Source of the DNA: Actinomycetota bacterium
GTDB taxonomy: Bacteria > Actinomycetota > Actinomycetes > Nanopelagicales > Nanopelagicaceae
Assembly (NCBI GenBank): GCA_947488645.1
Contig: CANLAC010000004.1
Coordinates: 1-27,636, forward strand
DNA length: 27,636 bases
Direction: 5' to 3'
Shown: in pieces, positions 14,989 to 22,092 of the stretch
Layout: each line of letters opens with the position of its first letter
Numbering within the stretch: the first letter of the stretch is position 1
Made by a program: the position numbers and the translations under genes
Notes under the pieces: generated by a model
Seen by the model: the letters and a program-made list of their open reading frames with translations, nothing else
Databases searched by the model: none
What the model was told of the DNA's origin: nothing

Positions 14989-16012
14989 GAGTTACTTTGG
15001 ATAATCCTTTAGGTGCGTCTGGGTCATAACCTGATGCCACTGCAAATTCAAGAGCAAATCTCTGTAAAACAATCGCATCGACAATTGTTGAAGTTATTTC
15101 ATCATCACAGTTTGATCCAGCAAGAACGATGTCACTTCCTTCGGGTGATCCACCATTGCCAATCCAAAAAATTCGTGAGTTAGTGGCACGAATCTTTACC
15201 ACCGCCTCGGTAATTGAAGAATCTGGCATGTGTGACGGTGCAAGGATAAACACTTGAGTTTCTCCAGTTAATGCTGAGATGGGACCATGTAGGTAATCAG
15301 CGGTTGAAAGGCCTTGAACAGAGATTTTGCTTGTTTCTTGAATCTTTAGCGCTGCCTCGCGAGCATTGGGATACGCAAAACCGCGACCAAGAATTACTAC
15401 CTCGTTATTGCGCGTGGCTGCCGACACAGCTTTTGCTACCAAATCAGTTGTCCCTACCAGACGAGTTGCCTCAGAAATGATCTGTTCGTCATTGACCTGC
15501 TTACCGGTCCAAGACGCAACTAATAGATATGAGACCAATAATTGCGCGTTATAAGATTTCGTAGCAGCAACTGCAAGTTCTGGGCCTGCTAGAAGAGAAA
15601 AGTGATTGTGTGCCACGGTGGCAAGAGGTGATGAATCATCATTTGTCATAGCAATTACATAGGCGTTTGCCTGTCGCGCTGCTGTTGCAAATTTAACTAA
15701 ATCTGGAGACTGCCCACTTTGAGAAATAGCAACAATTAAAGTGTTTGAGTATTTGAGCTCAGAGCCATAAATAGTGACAGACGATGGTGATGTAAGGCCA
15801 ACGGGCAAGCCAATCTGGGTTTCAATCAAATACTTCAAATAATGTGCAGCATTGTCTGAAGTTCCACGAGCCAGAATTAATACAGATTTTATCTCCTGCT
15901 CGATCAACACATTCTTTACAGATTTGTACGCATCTTTATTATCCAAAATTGCCTTAAAAACCTTTGGGGTTTCGGCAATTTCAGAAGCCATAATTGCGCC
16001 TAATTTGCTCAT
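14978..16012 (-). CDS. SIS-domain sugar-phosphate isomerase/deaminase, GlmS-C/NagB-II/AgaS-like (344 aa)
   Basis: Two SIS (sugar isomerase) domains without the GlmS glutaminase domain. Domain 1 has LILARGTSDNAAHYLKYLIE and ISQSGQSPDLV. Domain 2 has ILGRGFAYPNAREAALKIQETSKI and the LHGPISAL loop. Such stand-alone proteins act as GlcN-6-P deaminases (NagB-II) or AgaS-type deaminases/isomerases, giving fructose-6-P and ammonia, which is the step after NagA. The start is placed at the ATG at 16012; an ATG 18 bp upstream overlaps the divergent regulator gene. It converges with nagA (11-bp overlap) and is divergent from the GntR gene, so one regulator may control both. NagB-II is favoured by the neighbours but not proven. 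Confidence 0.88.
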   Translation of the reverse strand: MSKLGAIMASEIAETPKVFKAILDNKDAYKSVKNVLIEQEIKSVLILARGTSDNAAHYLKYLIETQIGLPVGLTSPSSVTIYGSELKYSNTLIVAISQSGQSPDLVKFATAARQANAYVIAMTNDDSSPLATVAHNHFSLLAGPELAVAATKSYNAQLLVSYLLVASWTGKQVNDEQIISEATRLVGTTDLVAKAVSAATRNNEVVILGRGFAYPNAREAALKIQETSKISVQGLSTADYLHGPISALTGETQVFILAPSHMPDSSITEAVVKIRATNSRIFWIGNGGSPEGSDIVLAGSNCDDEITSTIVDAIVLQRFALEFAVASGYDPDAPKGLSKVTLTN

Positions 16013-16034
16013 GTGCTTATCTTCCCACAAAATT

Positions 16035-16045
16035 TAAAGTACTCT
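16035..16045 (+). promoter_or_regulatory. Candidate -10 region for the GntR regulator
   Basis: TAAAGT (16035-16040) overlaps TACTCT (16040-16045). The latter ends 6 bp before the ATG at 16052, consistent with a leaderless start. No ribosome binding site is seen. The 39-bp divergent gap holds no dre-like operator. Confidence 0.35.
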
Positions 16046-16051
16046 CTGCGC

Positions 16052-16774
16052 ATGGCGACCCCAAAAAAATCAGTGCCAAAGCACGTAGAGCTCAGAGAAA
16101 AGCTCCGTAGTCGCTTTCAGCGCATGGCGCCGAACTCACTAATTCCTTCAGCAAGAGATTTGTCGAAGACATACAAGGTCAGCGCCATGACTGTTCGGCA
16201 AGCCCTGGTCGCCTTGCAGCAAGAGGGAATGATTCACTCTGTTCCAGGATTAGGCACATACGTCTCAGATCACCGAATGTCTAAGAGATTAACATTCGTT
16301 TCTTTTAGCCAAGAGGTACTTGAGCGTGGAATGACTCCAAGCTCCAAGATAGTTTCGGCGATAAAAACAACAGTTAAAGATCAGGCGGTTGCAGAATCTC
16401 TCAATATTTCTCTTGGGGATCCAGTTTATAAGATTGAACGCGTTCGCTTTGCAGACAAAATTCCTATGGCACTAGAGGAGTCGTATGTTTCAGCTAACCT
16501 GATTCCAGGGTTACTTGACCAAAATCTCTCAGAATCACTCTATGAAATATTAAAAAACACCTATGAAAAGCCTGTTATGCGAGCTGAATGCGTTGTTTCT
16601 CCTATAAATCTCACCAAACGTCAAGCTGATCTTCTTGACACAGATGCTAAATCAGCGGCACTTAGTTTTGTAGTTGTTGCCTTTGATGCCCGAGGAAGGG
16701 CACTAGAGCGATGTCATTCAATAAAGCATGGAGATCGTTATGACTTTAAGTACAGCATTCAAGCTGAAAGTTAA
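16052..16774 (+). CDS. GntR-family regulator with UTRA domain, DasR/NagR-like (240 aa)
   Basis: Transcription factor of the HutC/DasR subfamily. Residues of about 8-72 form the winged helix-turn-helix (IPSARDLSKTYKVSAMTVRQALVALQQEGMIHSVPGLGTYV). Residues of about 80-235 form the UTRA ligand-binding domain (GDPVYKIERVRFADKIPMALEESYVSANLIPGL). DasR and NagR bind GlcN-6-P or GlcNAc-6-P and release their operators. The dre-like operator at 17531-17546 and flanking amino-sugar genes support the same role. The ATG at 16052 is used rather than a GTG at 16013 that overlaps the divergent gene. It ends with a 4-bp convergent overlap with nanE. The name dasR is likely but orthology was not tested. Confidence 0.88.
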   Translation: MATPKKSVPKHVELREKLRSRFQRMAPNSLIPSARDLSKTYKVSAMTVRQALVALQQEGMIHSVPGLGTYVSDHRMSKRLTFVSFSQEVLERGMTPSSKIVSAIKTTVKDQAVAESLNISLGDPVYKIERVRFADKIPMALEESYVSANLIPGLLDQNLSESLYEILKNTYEKPVMRAECVVSPINLTKRQADLLDTDAKSAALSFVVVAFDARGRALERCHSIKHGDRYDFKYSIQAES

Positions 16775-17478
16775 AGCCCTTCAACAACAAAATACTTTGT
16801 CAGTAAGTACGGATTTGTTATCGCAGTTCCAACACAAACCGCCCAAGCTCCGTTTGCGATTGCGTCCTTAACTTGTTGCGGGTTTGCAAAACCGCCTTCT
16901 GCAATTAGCGGAACTTTAATTACTTTTGCAATTTCTAGAACAAGATCAACATTTGGTAATCCAGAGGATGGTATTTCTGTATATCCATTCAAAGTTGTTG
17001 CAATGGCATCAAAGCCCAAGAGCTCGGCATTAGTTGCATTCTCAATAGAATCCACATCGGCTAACAATGGGATCTTTGTGCGCTTACGTACAGCCGCAAA
17101 GAATTCTTCAAGCGATACTCCCCCATATCGCGAGCGCTGAGTGGCATCGACAGCAACAATGTCGGCTCCAGCTTTTTCTAGAGCTAATACATCTTCTACA
17201 GTTGGGGTGATGTAAACATCTGAATCGGAGGTGTAACTCTTAACTAATCCGATTACTGGCACATTGACTGAGGCAACGACTCGGGCGACATTCTCGATCC
17301 CTTGCGCACGTATAGCTTTTGCCCCGGCTAACTCAACGGTCATGGCTTGGGCAGCAATGAACTCTGGGGTATTCATGGGTGTGCCCTCGCTGGCCTGGCA
17401 TGACACGACAAGCCCACCCTTAAATTGGTGAAAAACTGGCGCGATTCTAGGGTCGTCGTGCAGTTGTTTCGTTACCAA
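16771..17478 (-). CDS. nanE: N-acetylmannosamine-6-phosphate 2-epimerase (235 aa)
   Basis: TIM-barrel epimerase interconverting ManNAc-6-P and GlcNAc-6-P in the cytoplasm. Seen: GGLVVSCQASEGTPMNTPEF, GAKAIRAQG, PVIGLVK, ADIVAVDATQR, LADVDSIENA, and LIAEGGFANPQQV, in the family order. A TTG start at 17478 is proposed: AGGGGG lies 6 nt upstream, and the protein then has the usual length of about 230 residues. The frame stays open to an ATG at 17556, but that would cover the promoter and the dre-like operator. Divergent from the sugar importer genes. The product feeds NagA. No NanA (sialate lyase) gene is in the window, so the substrate may be ManNAc itself or sialate handled elsewhere. Confidence 0.88.
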   Translation of the reverse strand: MVTKQLHDDPRIAPVFHQFKGGLVVSCQASEGTPMNTPEFIAAQAMTVELAGAKAIRAQGIENVARVVASVNVPVIGLVKSYTSDSDVYITPTVEDVLALEKAGADIVAVDATQRSRYGGVSLEEFFAAVRKRTKIPLLADVDSIENATNAELLGFDAIATTLNGYTEIPSSGLPNVDLVLEIAKVIKVPLIAEGGFANPQQVKDAIANGAWAVCVGTAITNPYLLTKYFVVEGL

Positions 17479-17514
17479 AACGCACCCCCTGGCCTCTTGA
17501 CTTTCCCGAACCTT

Positions 17515-17520
17515 ACTATA
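17515..17520 (-). promoter_or_regulatory. Candidate -10 box of nanE
   Basis: TATAGT on the minus strand, giving a leader of about 30 nt to the TTG start. Its -35 region would fall within or at the edge of the dre-like operator at 17531-17546, so a bound repressor would block it. Confidence 0.45.
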
Positions 17521-17530
17521 GTTTTGCCTC

Positions 17531-17546
17531 ACTGGTCTAGAGCGGT
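17531..17546. promoter_or_regulatory. dre-like DasR operator between nanE and the sugar ABC importer
   Basis: ACTGGTCTAGAGCGGT matches the Streptomyces DasR-responsive element ACTGGTCTAGACCACT at 13 of 16 positions, including the whole left half and the central TCTAGA. It sits in a 129-bp divergent gap, overlapping the expected -35 of nanE and just upstream of the importer promoter region. A GntR/UTRA regulator is encoded about 0.8 kb away. Confidence 0.75.
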
Positions 17547-17549
17547 GAA

Positions 17550-17580
17550 TTGCCAATCCAGATCTTCACCACACTAGCGT
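17550..17580 (+). promoter_or_regulatory. Weak candidate promoter of the sugar importer operon
   Basis: TTGCCA (17550-17555) and TAGCGT (17575-17580) are spaced by 19 bp, longer than ideal. A strong AGAAGGAG ribosome binding site follows before the ATG at 17608. The dre-like operator lies immediately upstream. Confidence 0.35.
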
Positions 17581-17607
17581 CATATCGACGGGTAAGAAGG
17601 AGAAGGA

Positions 17608-18906
17608 ATGCGCGTAAAGAAATCCGCAATCGCATTGGTCTCAGCGCTCAGTTTGGTAGTCGGCTTGGCCGTACTACCAAATGCTAACGCTGCCACAACC
17701 GTAAAAATGGTTCTGTGGCCAGGACCAGAAGGCGATGCAATGCAAAAAGTTGTAGATGCATACAACTCATCACAAGGTAAAAAGGATGGCGTCACCGTGA
17801 AGATGATTCTTCTTAGCCGTGACAACACATTTGCTAAGGAAGCTGCCTTAATGAAGGCAAAGTCATCAGAATATGACATCTACTTCACAGCTTCATATTT
17901 GGTTGGACAACATGCCCCATATCTTTCAGATTTAAAGGGTGTTAAAGACAGCCTGTACTTAAAGGCATCTGTTAATTCGCTGAAAGTTGCTGGCAAGCAG
18001 AAAGCACTTCCGCTTGATACAAGCTTGCACTTCATGTACTACCGCAAGGATTTGATTTCATCCTTAACAGCTAATGCTGCAAAGTACACTTCAATTGCTA
18101 AGACAGTTCTTGGAAAAGACTTGAAGCCAAATACAGATCCAGCTACTTGGAATTGGGATGACGCTCTGGCGACAGCTGCGTTCTTTACTCAAAAGTACAA
18201 TCCAGAATCACCAACAAAGTACGGATACGCTTTGCCAGCAAAGAATCTTCTGTATAACACAATGATCTGGAATGACGTCCTTTGGGGACTTGGCGGTAAT
18301 TGGCTAAAGAATGGTAAGCCAAACCTCAATACACCTTCAGGTAAGGCAGCAATTGATGTCTACAACACAATTTATACAAAGGGACTAACCTCACCTGATT
18401 CATCGCAATGGGAGTATGCAGAGACAAATGCTGCCCTCACTTCCGGCAATGCAGCTATGGCATTGCAGTGGAATGCTGCTTATTCAGAGTTGAGCACTAC
18501 TGGTTCAACCAAGGATCAAATTGGAATCGCACCTCCTCCAGGAAAGGGTGGTCGTACACACGTACACGCTCTTGCTGTAGGACTAAACAAGTTCAGCAAG
18601 AATCAAGCTGCTTCTGCAAAGTGGATGGCTCATCTTGCAACTGTTCCTGCGATGAAGACTTATGCAACTGCAGGCGGAGTGCCTTCAATGCCTGAAATTC
18701 TTAAGGGCATGGTTGCAACGAATGCTTCATTCGCAAACATCATTGAGTACGCAGGAAAGTTCGGCTACTCAGAATCAGCAGGACCTCGTGAATTTGATAT
18801 CTATGCAGCACTTGCAGAGGTATTGAGCCCAGCGTGGTCAGGCCAGAAGACATCGGCTGATGTGGCTGCGGCCGCAGATGCTGCAATACAAAAACTTCTG
18901 AAGTAG
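17608..18906 (+). CDS. Sugar ABC importer solute-binding protein, family 1 (432 aa)
   Basis: Extracytoplasmic carbohydrate-binding protein. Signal peptide MRVKKSAIALVSALSLVVGL with cleavage after NANA; no lipobox Cys, so it is not an obvious lipoprotein. The body has family-1 (MalE/UgpB-like) features: TTVKMVLWPGPEGDAMQKVVDAYN, the segment EYDIYFTASYLVGQ, DTSLHFMYYRKDL, GNAAMALQWNAAYSEL and GIAPPPGKGGRTHVHALAVG. Position next to nanE, a sugar kinase and a dre-like operator suggests an amino sugar such as ManNAc, GlcNAc or an oligomer (compare DasA and NgcE). The ligand cannot be read directly. First gene of the operon and separated from the permeases by a strong hairpin. Confidence 0.9.
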   Translation: MRVKKSAIALVSALSLVVGLAVLPNANAATTVKMVLWPGPEGDAMQKVVDAYNSSQGKKDGVTVKMILLSRDNTFAKEAALMKAKSSEYDIYFTASYLVGQHAPYLSDLKGVKDSLYLKASVNSLKVAGKQKALPLDTSLHFMYYRKDLISSLTANAAKYTSIAKTVLGKDLKPNTDPATWNWDDALATAAFFTQKYNPESPTKYGYALPAKNLLYNTMIWNDVLWGLGGNWLKNGKPNLNTPSGKAAIDVYNTIYTKGLTSPDSSQWEYAETNAALTSGNAAMALQWNAAYSELSTTGSTKDQIGIAPPPGKGGRTHVHALAVGLNKFSKNQAASAKWMAHLATVPAMKTYATAGGVPSMPEILKGMVATNASFANIIEYAGKFGYSESAGPREFDIYAALAEVLSPAWSGQKTSADVAAAADAAIQKLLK

Positions 18907-18930
18907 TTAGCTAGACCTTAAGGGGACAAA

Positions 18931-18975
18931 GAATCTAGTGGCTGGTTGCCCTAACCAGCCACTAGATTTCTTTTT
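18931..18975 (+). terminator. Strong hairpin with U-run between binding-protein and permease genes (attenuator)
   Basis: Arms 18932-18947 and 18953-18968 form a perfect 16-bp stem with a 5-nt loop, followed by TCTTTTT. It lies inside the operon, 25 bp after the binding-protein stop and 18 bp before the ribosome binding region of the permease gene. Partial termination here would keep permease levels below binding-protein levels. Confidence 0.85.
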
Positions 18976-18992
18976 GTGAAAGGGGATGCGAA

Positions 18993-19874
18993 ATGAGCAC
19001 CACCTTCAACCGTGAACGCAAGGTTGCTGGGTGGATTCTTTCTGCTCCATTACTGATTTTACTTGCTGGCCTGCTGATCTGGCCTATCTATTTAGGTTTT
19101 CAAACCTCTATCACACATGATGTTTTGAGCGAATTTGAAACATACCCTGTTGGTTTCGAAAACTATAGGAGCATTCTCTCTGAACCAAATTTCTGGAGTT
19201 CTATTCGTTTCACATTAATCTTTGCACTAACTGCAACAATTATTGAACTAATACTTGGTTTCACCCTAGCTCTTTTGTTTGATCGATATTTTCCAGGAAA
19301 GCGAATTCTCTTCTCACTTATGCTGGTGCCAATCATGATCGCGCCATCACTCATGGCAGTGATGTTCCGCTTGATACTCAATGAGAATATTGGCATCATC
19401 CCCGGACTACTTAATAAGATTGGGCTCTCTTATTCCATTTTTGATCAAAACAACGTCTTCACATCACTAATTATTTTAGATGTCATTGAATTTACCGCCT
19501 TCACATTTCTGCTTTCATATTCAGCATTACAAAATATGCCTCAAGAAATATATGAAGCCGCAGCGATAGACGGTGCAAGCAAGTCGCAAACACTATGGCG
19601 TGTGACTCTGCCAATTCTAAAGCCCGCTCTAGCAATTGTATTTCTTCTTAGAATTCTAGATTCCATTCGAACATTTGATTCCATATATATTTTGACAGGT
19701 GGAGGTCCAGGCACAACTACCCAAACTGTCGGAATATACATTTATAAGACTGCCTTTATTTACGGAGACTTTGGATTGGCCGCATCGGCTGCCATTGTCC
19801 TAGTTCTACTCCTTGCGCCTTTCATGCCTTCAATAATCAAGCAATTTAATCTTGGGGCTGGAGATTCAAAATGA
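18993..19874 (+). CDS. Sugar ABC importer permease, MalF-type (293 aa)
   Basis: Integral membrane subunit with six hydrophobic segments, the first near VAGWILSAPLLILLAGLLIW. The EAA loop that contacts the ATPase is EAAAIDGASKSQTLWRVTLPILKPAL. GGGPGTTTQTVGIYIYKTAF is typical of MalF/UgpA-type permeases. The AAAGGGGATG upstream provides the ribosome binding site. Its stop overlaps the next permease start by 4 bp. Works with the binding protein and the MalG-type partner; no ATPase gene is nearby. Confidence 0.92.
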   Translation: MSTTFNRERKVAGWILSAPLLILLAGLLIWPIYLGFQTSITHDVLSEFETYPVGFENYRSILSEPNFWSSIRFTLIFALTATIIELILGFTLALLFDRYFPGKRILFSLMLVPIMIAPSLMAVMFRLILNENIGIIPGLLNKIGLSYSIFDQNNVFTSLIILDVIEFTAFTFLLSYSALQNMPQEIYEAAAIDGASKSQTLWRVTLPILKPALAIVFLLRILDSIRTFDSIYILTGGGPGTTTQTVGIYIYKTAFIYGDFGLAASAAIVLVLLLAPFMPSIIKQFNLGAGDSK

Positions 19875-20686
19875 AGAAGGGTTGGGGTACAACACTTTTG
19901 GCAACCTGTGTGGTCTTCATTTTCCTCGTACCTTTACTTGGAGCCTTCTACACATCTCTTAGGACTGATGAAGCGATTGCATCTGGCCCATTTGTTTGGG
20001 AGTTTGATTCTAATTTTGAGCATTACAAGAATGCCCTCGGTGCGGCAGGTTATGACTTTCCTAGCTTTTTCCGAAATAGTGTTGTGATCTCTTTGGGAAC
20101 AGTTCTTCTAACAATTTTAGTGAGCTTCCCGGCCTCATATGCAATTGTCAGACTTGGGTTTGGCGGACCGTGGTTACTCAGGCTGGCACTTGCTCTTAGA
20201 ATTACTCCCGCAATATTCTTTGTTATTCCTTTTTACAAGCTTTTTACTGCTTACCAATTGATCGACCATCCGCTTGCTCTTATTCTTGCAAACACCTTTA
20301 TCAATATGACACTTGCTCTGCTAGTTTTCTCGGGGGCTATAAAGGAGATGCCTATAGAAATTGAAGAGGCAGCAGCTGTTGATGGGGCATCTATTTGGAT
20401 GACATTACGAAGAATAGTCTTTCCATTGCTGGGGCCAGGAATGGCTGCCGTGGGAGTCCTTACATTTCTGTTCTCCTGGTCAGATTATTTGTTTGCCGTG
20501 GTTCTTACATCAAGCGAGGCAACACCGGTGACTGTTGGCGCAGCCAACTTTGTTACTTCATATGGTGTTCGCTGGGGAGATATCTCCGCTGCTGTCTGTC
20601 TTTCAGTGCTCCCACCGCTACTATTTGCAACAGCGGCACAAAAATTCTTGGTAAAGGGTTTATCGTCTGGGGCCGTTAAGGGGTAG
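19871..20686 (+). CDS. Sugar ABC importer permease, MalG-type (271 aa)
   Basis: Second membrane subunit, paired with the preceding gene by an ATGA overlap. Hydrophobic helices start at TTLLATCVVFIFLVPLLGAF. The EAA loop is EEAAAVDGASIWMTLRRIVFPLLGPG, and the tail QKFLVKGLSSGAVKG is characteristic of MalG-type permeases. The start of the kinase gene follows its stop by 2 bp. Since the operon has no ATP-binding subunit, the pair probably uses a shared ATPase such as MsiK encoded elsewhere, as is common for actinobacterial sugar importers. Confidence 0.92.
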   Translation: MKKGWGTTLLATCVVFIFLVPLLGAFYTSLRTDEAIASGPFVWEFDSNFEHYKNALGAAGYDFPSFFRNSVVISLGTVLLTILVSFPASYAIVRLGFGGPWLLRLALALRITPAIFFVIPFYKLFTAYQLIDHPLALILANTFINMTLALLVFSGAIKEMPIEIEEAAAVDGASIWMTLRRIVFPLLGPGMAAVGVLTFLFSWSDYLFAVVLTSSEATPVTVGAANFVTSYGVRWGDISAAVCLSVLPPLLFATAAQKFLVKGLSSGAVKG

Positions 20687-20688
20687 TC

Positions 20689-21576
20689 ATGCTCGTTGTA
20701 GATCTCGGCCAATCTGGATCTCGGATTAGGCACCTTGATGTGACTACGCAAACTATGCGCGGAAAACTAAATGGCGAAGGGGTTTTAGAGGCATTTGAAG
20801 CAATTTTCTCAGAGTTGCCCAAGATTTCCGTAGACCAAGTTGCGCTTTCGTGCACAGGCTTTAGTGGAGTTGTAACTGAACCTGAAAAGTACTTACAACT
20901 GTGTAATCGATTTTTTAATGCAAAAGAAGTAGCCGTAATAGATGACGGTCTTGCCGGCTTCATTGGCGCACTCAAAGGCAGCAATGGAGTTGTCTTATCT
21001 GTTGGTGGTGGTGTCGTGTCCGTAGGCGGACGTGAAGGAAAATTTGCGCATCGAGATGGACTAGGCAGCACTTTCGGCGATGAAGGTGGTGGCTTTTGGC
21101 TCGGAAAATTGGCGATAAGTAAGGCGTTGGGTATTCGCCAGGGGCGCGGCGATGACCAAGAAATGCTTGACTACTTTATCGATGAATGTACTGCTTTTGA
21201 TCTACTTGCAGTGAAGAATACTGCTGAAGCATCAACCCTTGCAATCAGAACTGCTAAGAAAGTTTTAGATGCGGCAGATGCAGGTGTTTCAACAGCAACT
21301 GCGATTGTTGATGAAGGTGCTTTCCTGCTTGCACAAACAGTTGTTGCTACTTGGTATGGATGTGGTGGAACAAAGGCAGACTCACCAGAGATAGTTATTC
21401 AAGGTGGCCCTGCACGAAATACTACGTATTCGACAAAGATTGCATTAGAAATTAACGCCAAACTACCTCACGCAGTTGTTGTTGAATCATCTGGAGATAA
21501 CCTTGATGGAGCAACCTGGATCGCAGAGAACATGCGCCAGGACGCGCCTCCCCTACTCCTTTGGGCTGCGCTTTAA
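20689..21576 (+). CDS. BadF/BadG-type sugar kinase, likely N-acetylhexosamine kinase (295 aa)
   Basis: ASKHA-fold ATPase/kinase of the BadF/BadG/BcrA/BcrD family, which includes N-acetylglucosamine kinases. Seen: phosphate-1 motif VVDLGQSGSRIR at the N-terminus, DDGLAGFIGAL, a Gly-rich VVLSVGGGVVSVGGREGKFAHRDGLGSTFGDEGGGFWLG segment, and an adenosine-site-like VIQGGPARNT. It is 2 bp after the permease gene and so the last gene of the importer operon. The obvious job is to phosphorylate the imported GlcNAc or ManNAc at C6 for NanE/NagA. The choice between these substrates is inference. It overlaps the small membrane-protein gene on the other strand by 24 bp. Confidence 0.88.
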   Translation: MLVVDLGQSGSRIRHLDVTTQTMRGKLNGEGVLEAFEAIFSELPKISVDQVALSCTGFSGVVTEPEKYLQLCNRFFNAKEVAVIDDGLAGFIGALKGSNGVVLSVGGGVVSVGGREGKFAHRDGLGSTFGDEGGGFWLGKLAISKALGIRQGRGDDQEMLDYFIDECTAFDLLAVKNTAEASTLAIRTAKKVLDAADAGVSTATAIVDEGAFLLAQTVVATWYGCGGTKADSPEIVIQGGPARNTTYSTKIALEINAKLPHAVVVESSGDNLDGATWIAENMRQDAPPLLLWAAL

Positions 21577-21765
21577 TTCAGTAATTGGATTCCACTCTTT
21601 AAGTGGTGTGCGAGTTTTCTTTGGGGAGAGCATCAAAGCTAGTAACACCCAAAAGGTTCCGATGTATCCCAGCAACATCCATGGCAAAACACGGCGTCCA
21701 AAAATATATGCACACAGCCCTGCAAAGAGTCCAAAGAACAGGTGCTTAAGATCAAATGCGAACAT
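21553..21765 (-). CDS. Small membrane protein (70 aa), hypothetical
   Basis: Two hydrophobic helices (about residues 7-22 and 28-46: LFFGLFAGLCAYIFG and WMLLGYIGTFWVLLALML) followed by a basic tail with PKKTRTPLKEWNPITELKR. This pattern is coherent enough to look like a real gene rather than a shadow. It begins 25 bp after the tRNA-Glu terminator and lacks a clear ribosome binding site, so expression may depend on read-through. Its end overlaps the kinase gene tail-to-tail by 24 bp. No family is recognised. Confidence 0.55.
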   Translation of the reverse strand: MFAFDLKHLFFGLFAGLCAYIFGRRVLPWMLLGYIGTFWVLLALMLSPKKTRTPLKEWNPITELKRSPKE

Positions 21766-21789
21766 AGGTAAAGATTAACTGGTTTACAA

Positions 21790-21833
21790 CAAAAATCTCC
21801 TCTCCCGCACAATTTCTGTGAAAGAGAGGAGAT
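21790..21833 (-). terminator. Terminator after tRNA-Glu
   Basis: Arms 21795-21804 and 21824-21833 form a 10-bp stem (ATCTCCTCTC/GAGAGGAGAT). On the minus strand a TTTTT run follows. It closes the gltX/tRNA-Gln/tRNA-Glu series. Confidence 0.8.
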
Positions 21834-21841
21834 ATATGTTG

Positions 21842-21914
21842 TAGCCCCGAAGGGATTCGAACCCTCGTAGCTGACTTGAGAAGCCAGAGTCCTAGGCCGC
21901 TAGACGACGGGGCC
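21842..21914 (-). tRNA. tRNA-Glu (CTC)
   Basis: 73-nt cloverleaf starting GGCCCCGTCGTCTAGC, typical of bacterial tRNA-Glu. The anticodon stem is CTGGC/GTCAG and the loop TTCTCAA, giving CTC. The T arm is GAGGG-TTCGAAT-CCCTT. CCA is not encoded. It lies downstream of tRNA-Gln and gltX on the same strand. Confidence 0.9.
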
Positions 21915-21974
21915 ACGATCCCTTTTACGGGAAAGATTTCCTAGAACGATATTAAGTTGTATTTCTGTACTGCG

Positions 21975-22046
21975 CTGGGGTACCAGGACTCGAACCTAGA
22001 CTTACTGAACCAGAATCAGCAGGGCTGCCAATTACCCCATACCCCA
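21975..22046 (-). tRNA. tRNA-Gln (CTG)
   Basis: 72-nt cloverleaf starting TGGGGTATGGGGTAATTGGC, typical of tRNA-Gln. The acceptor is TGGGGTA/TACCCCA with discriminator G. The anticodon stem is GCTGA/TCAGT with loop TTCTGGT, giving CTG. CCA is not encoded. It lies 46 bp after gltX. Confidence 0.9.
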
Positions 22047-22092
22047 AGGTTTTTTAGGCCTTGTATTGCAAGTGCAAAGAATACCAGCGGAT

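Noticed and set aside
17498..17519. Plus-strand TTGACT...TACTAT promoter
   Set aside because: The spacing between the boxes is only about 11 bp, too short for a sigma70-type promoter.
17479..17556. N-terminal extension of nanE to an ATG at 17556
   Set aside because: The extra 26 codons cover the dre-like operator and candidate promoter and have no counterpart in NanE proteins. The TTG at 17478 has a good ribosome binding site.
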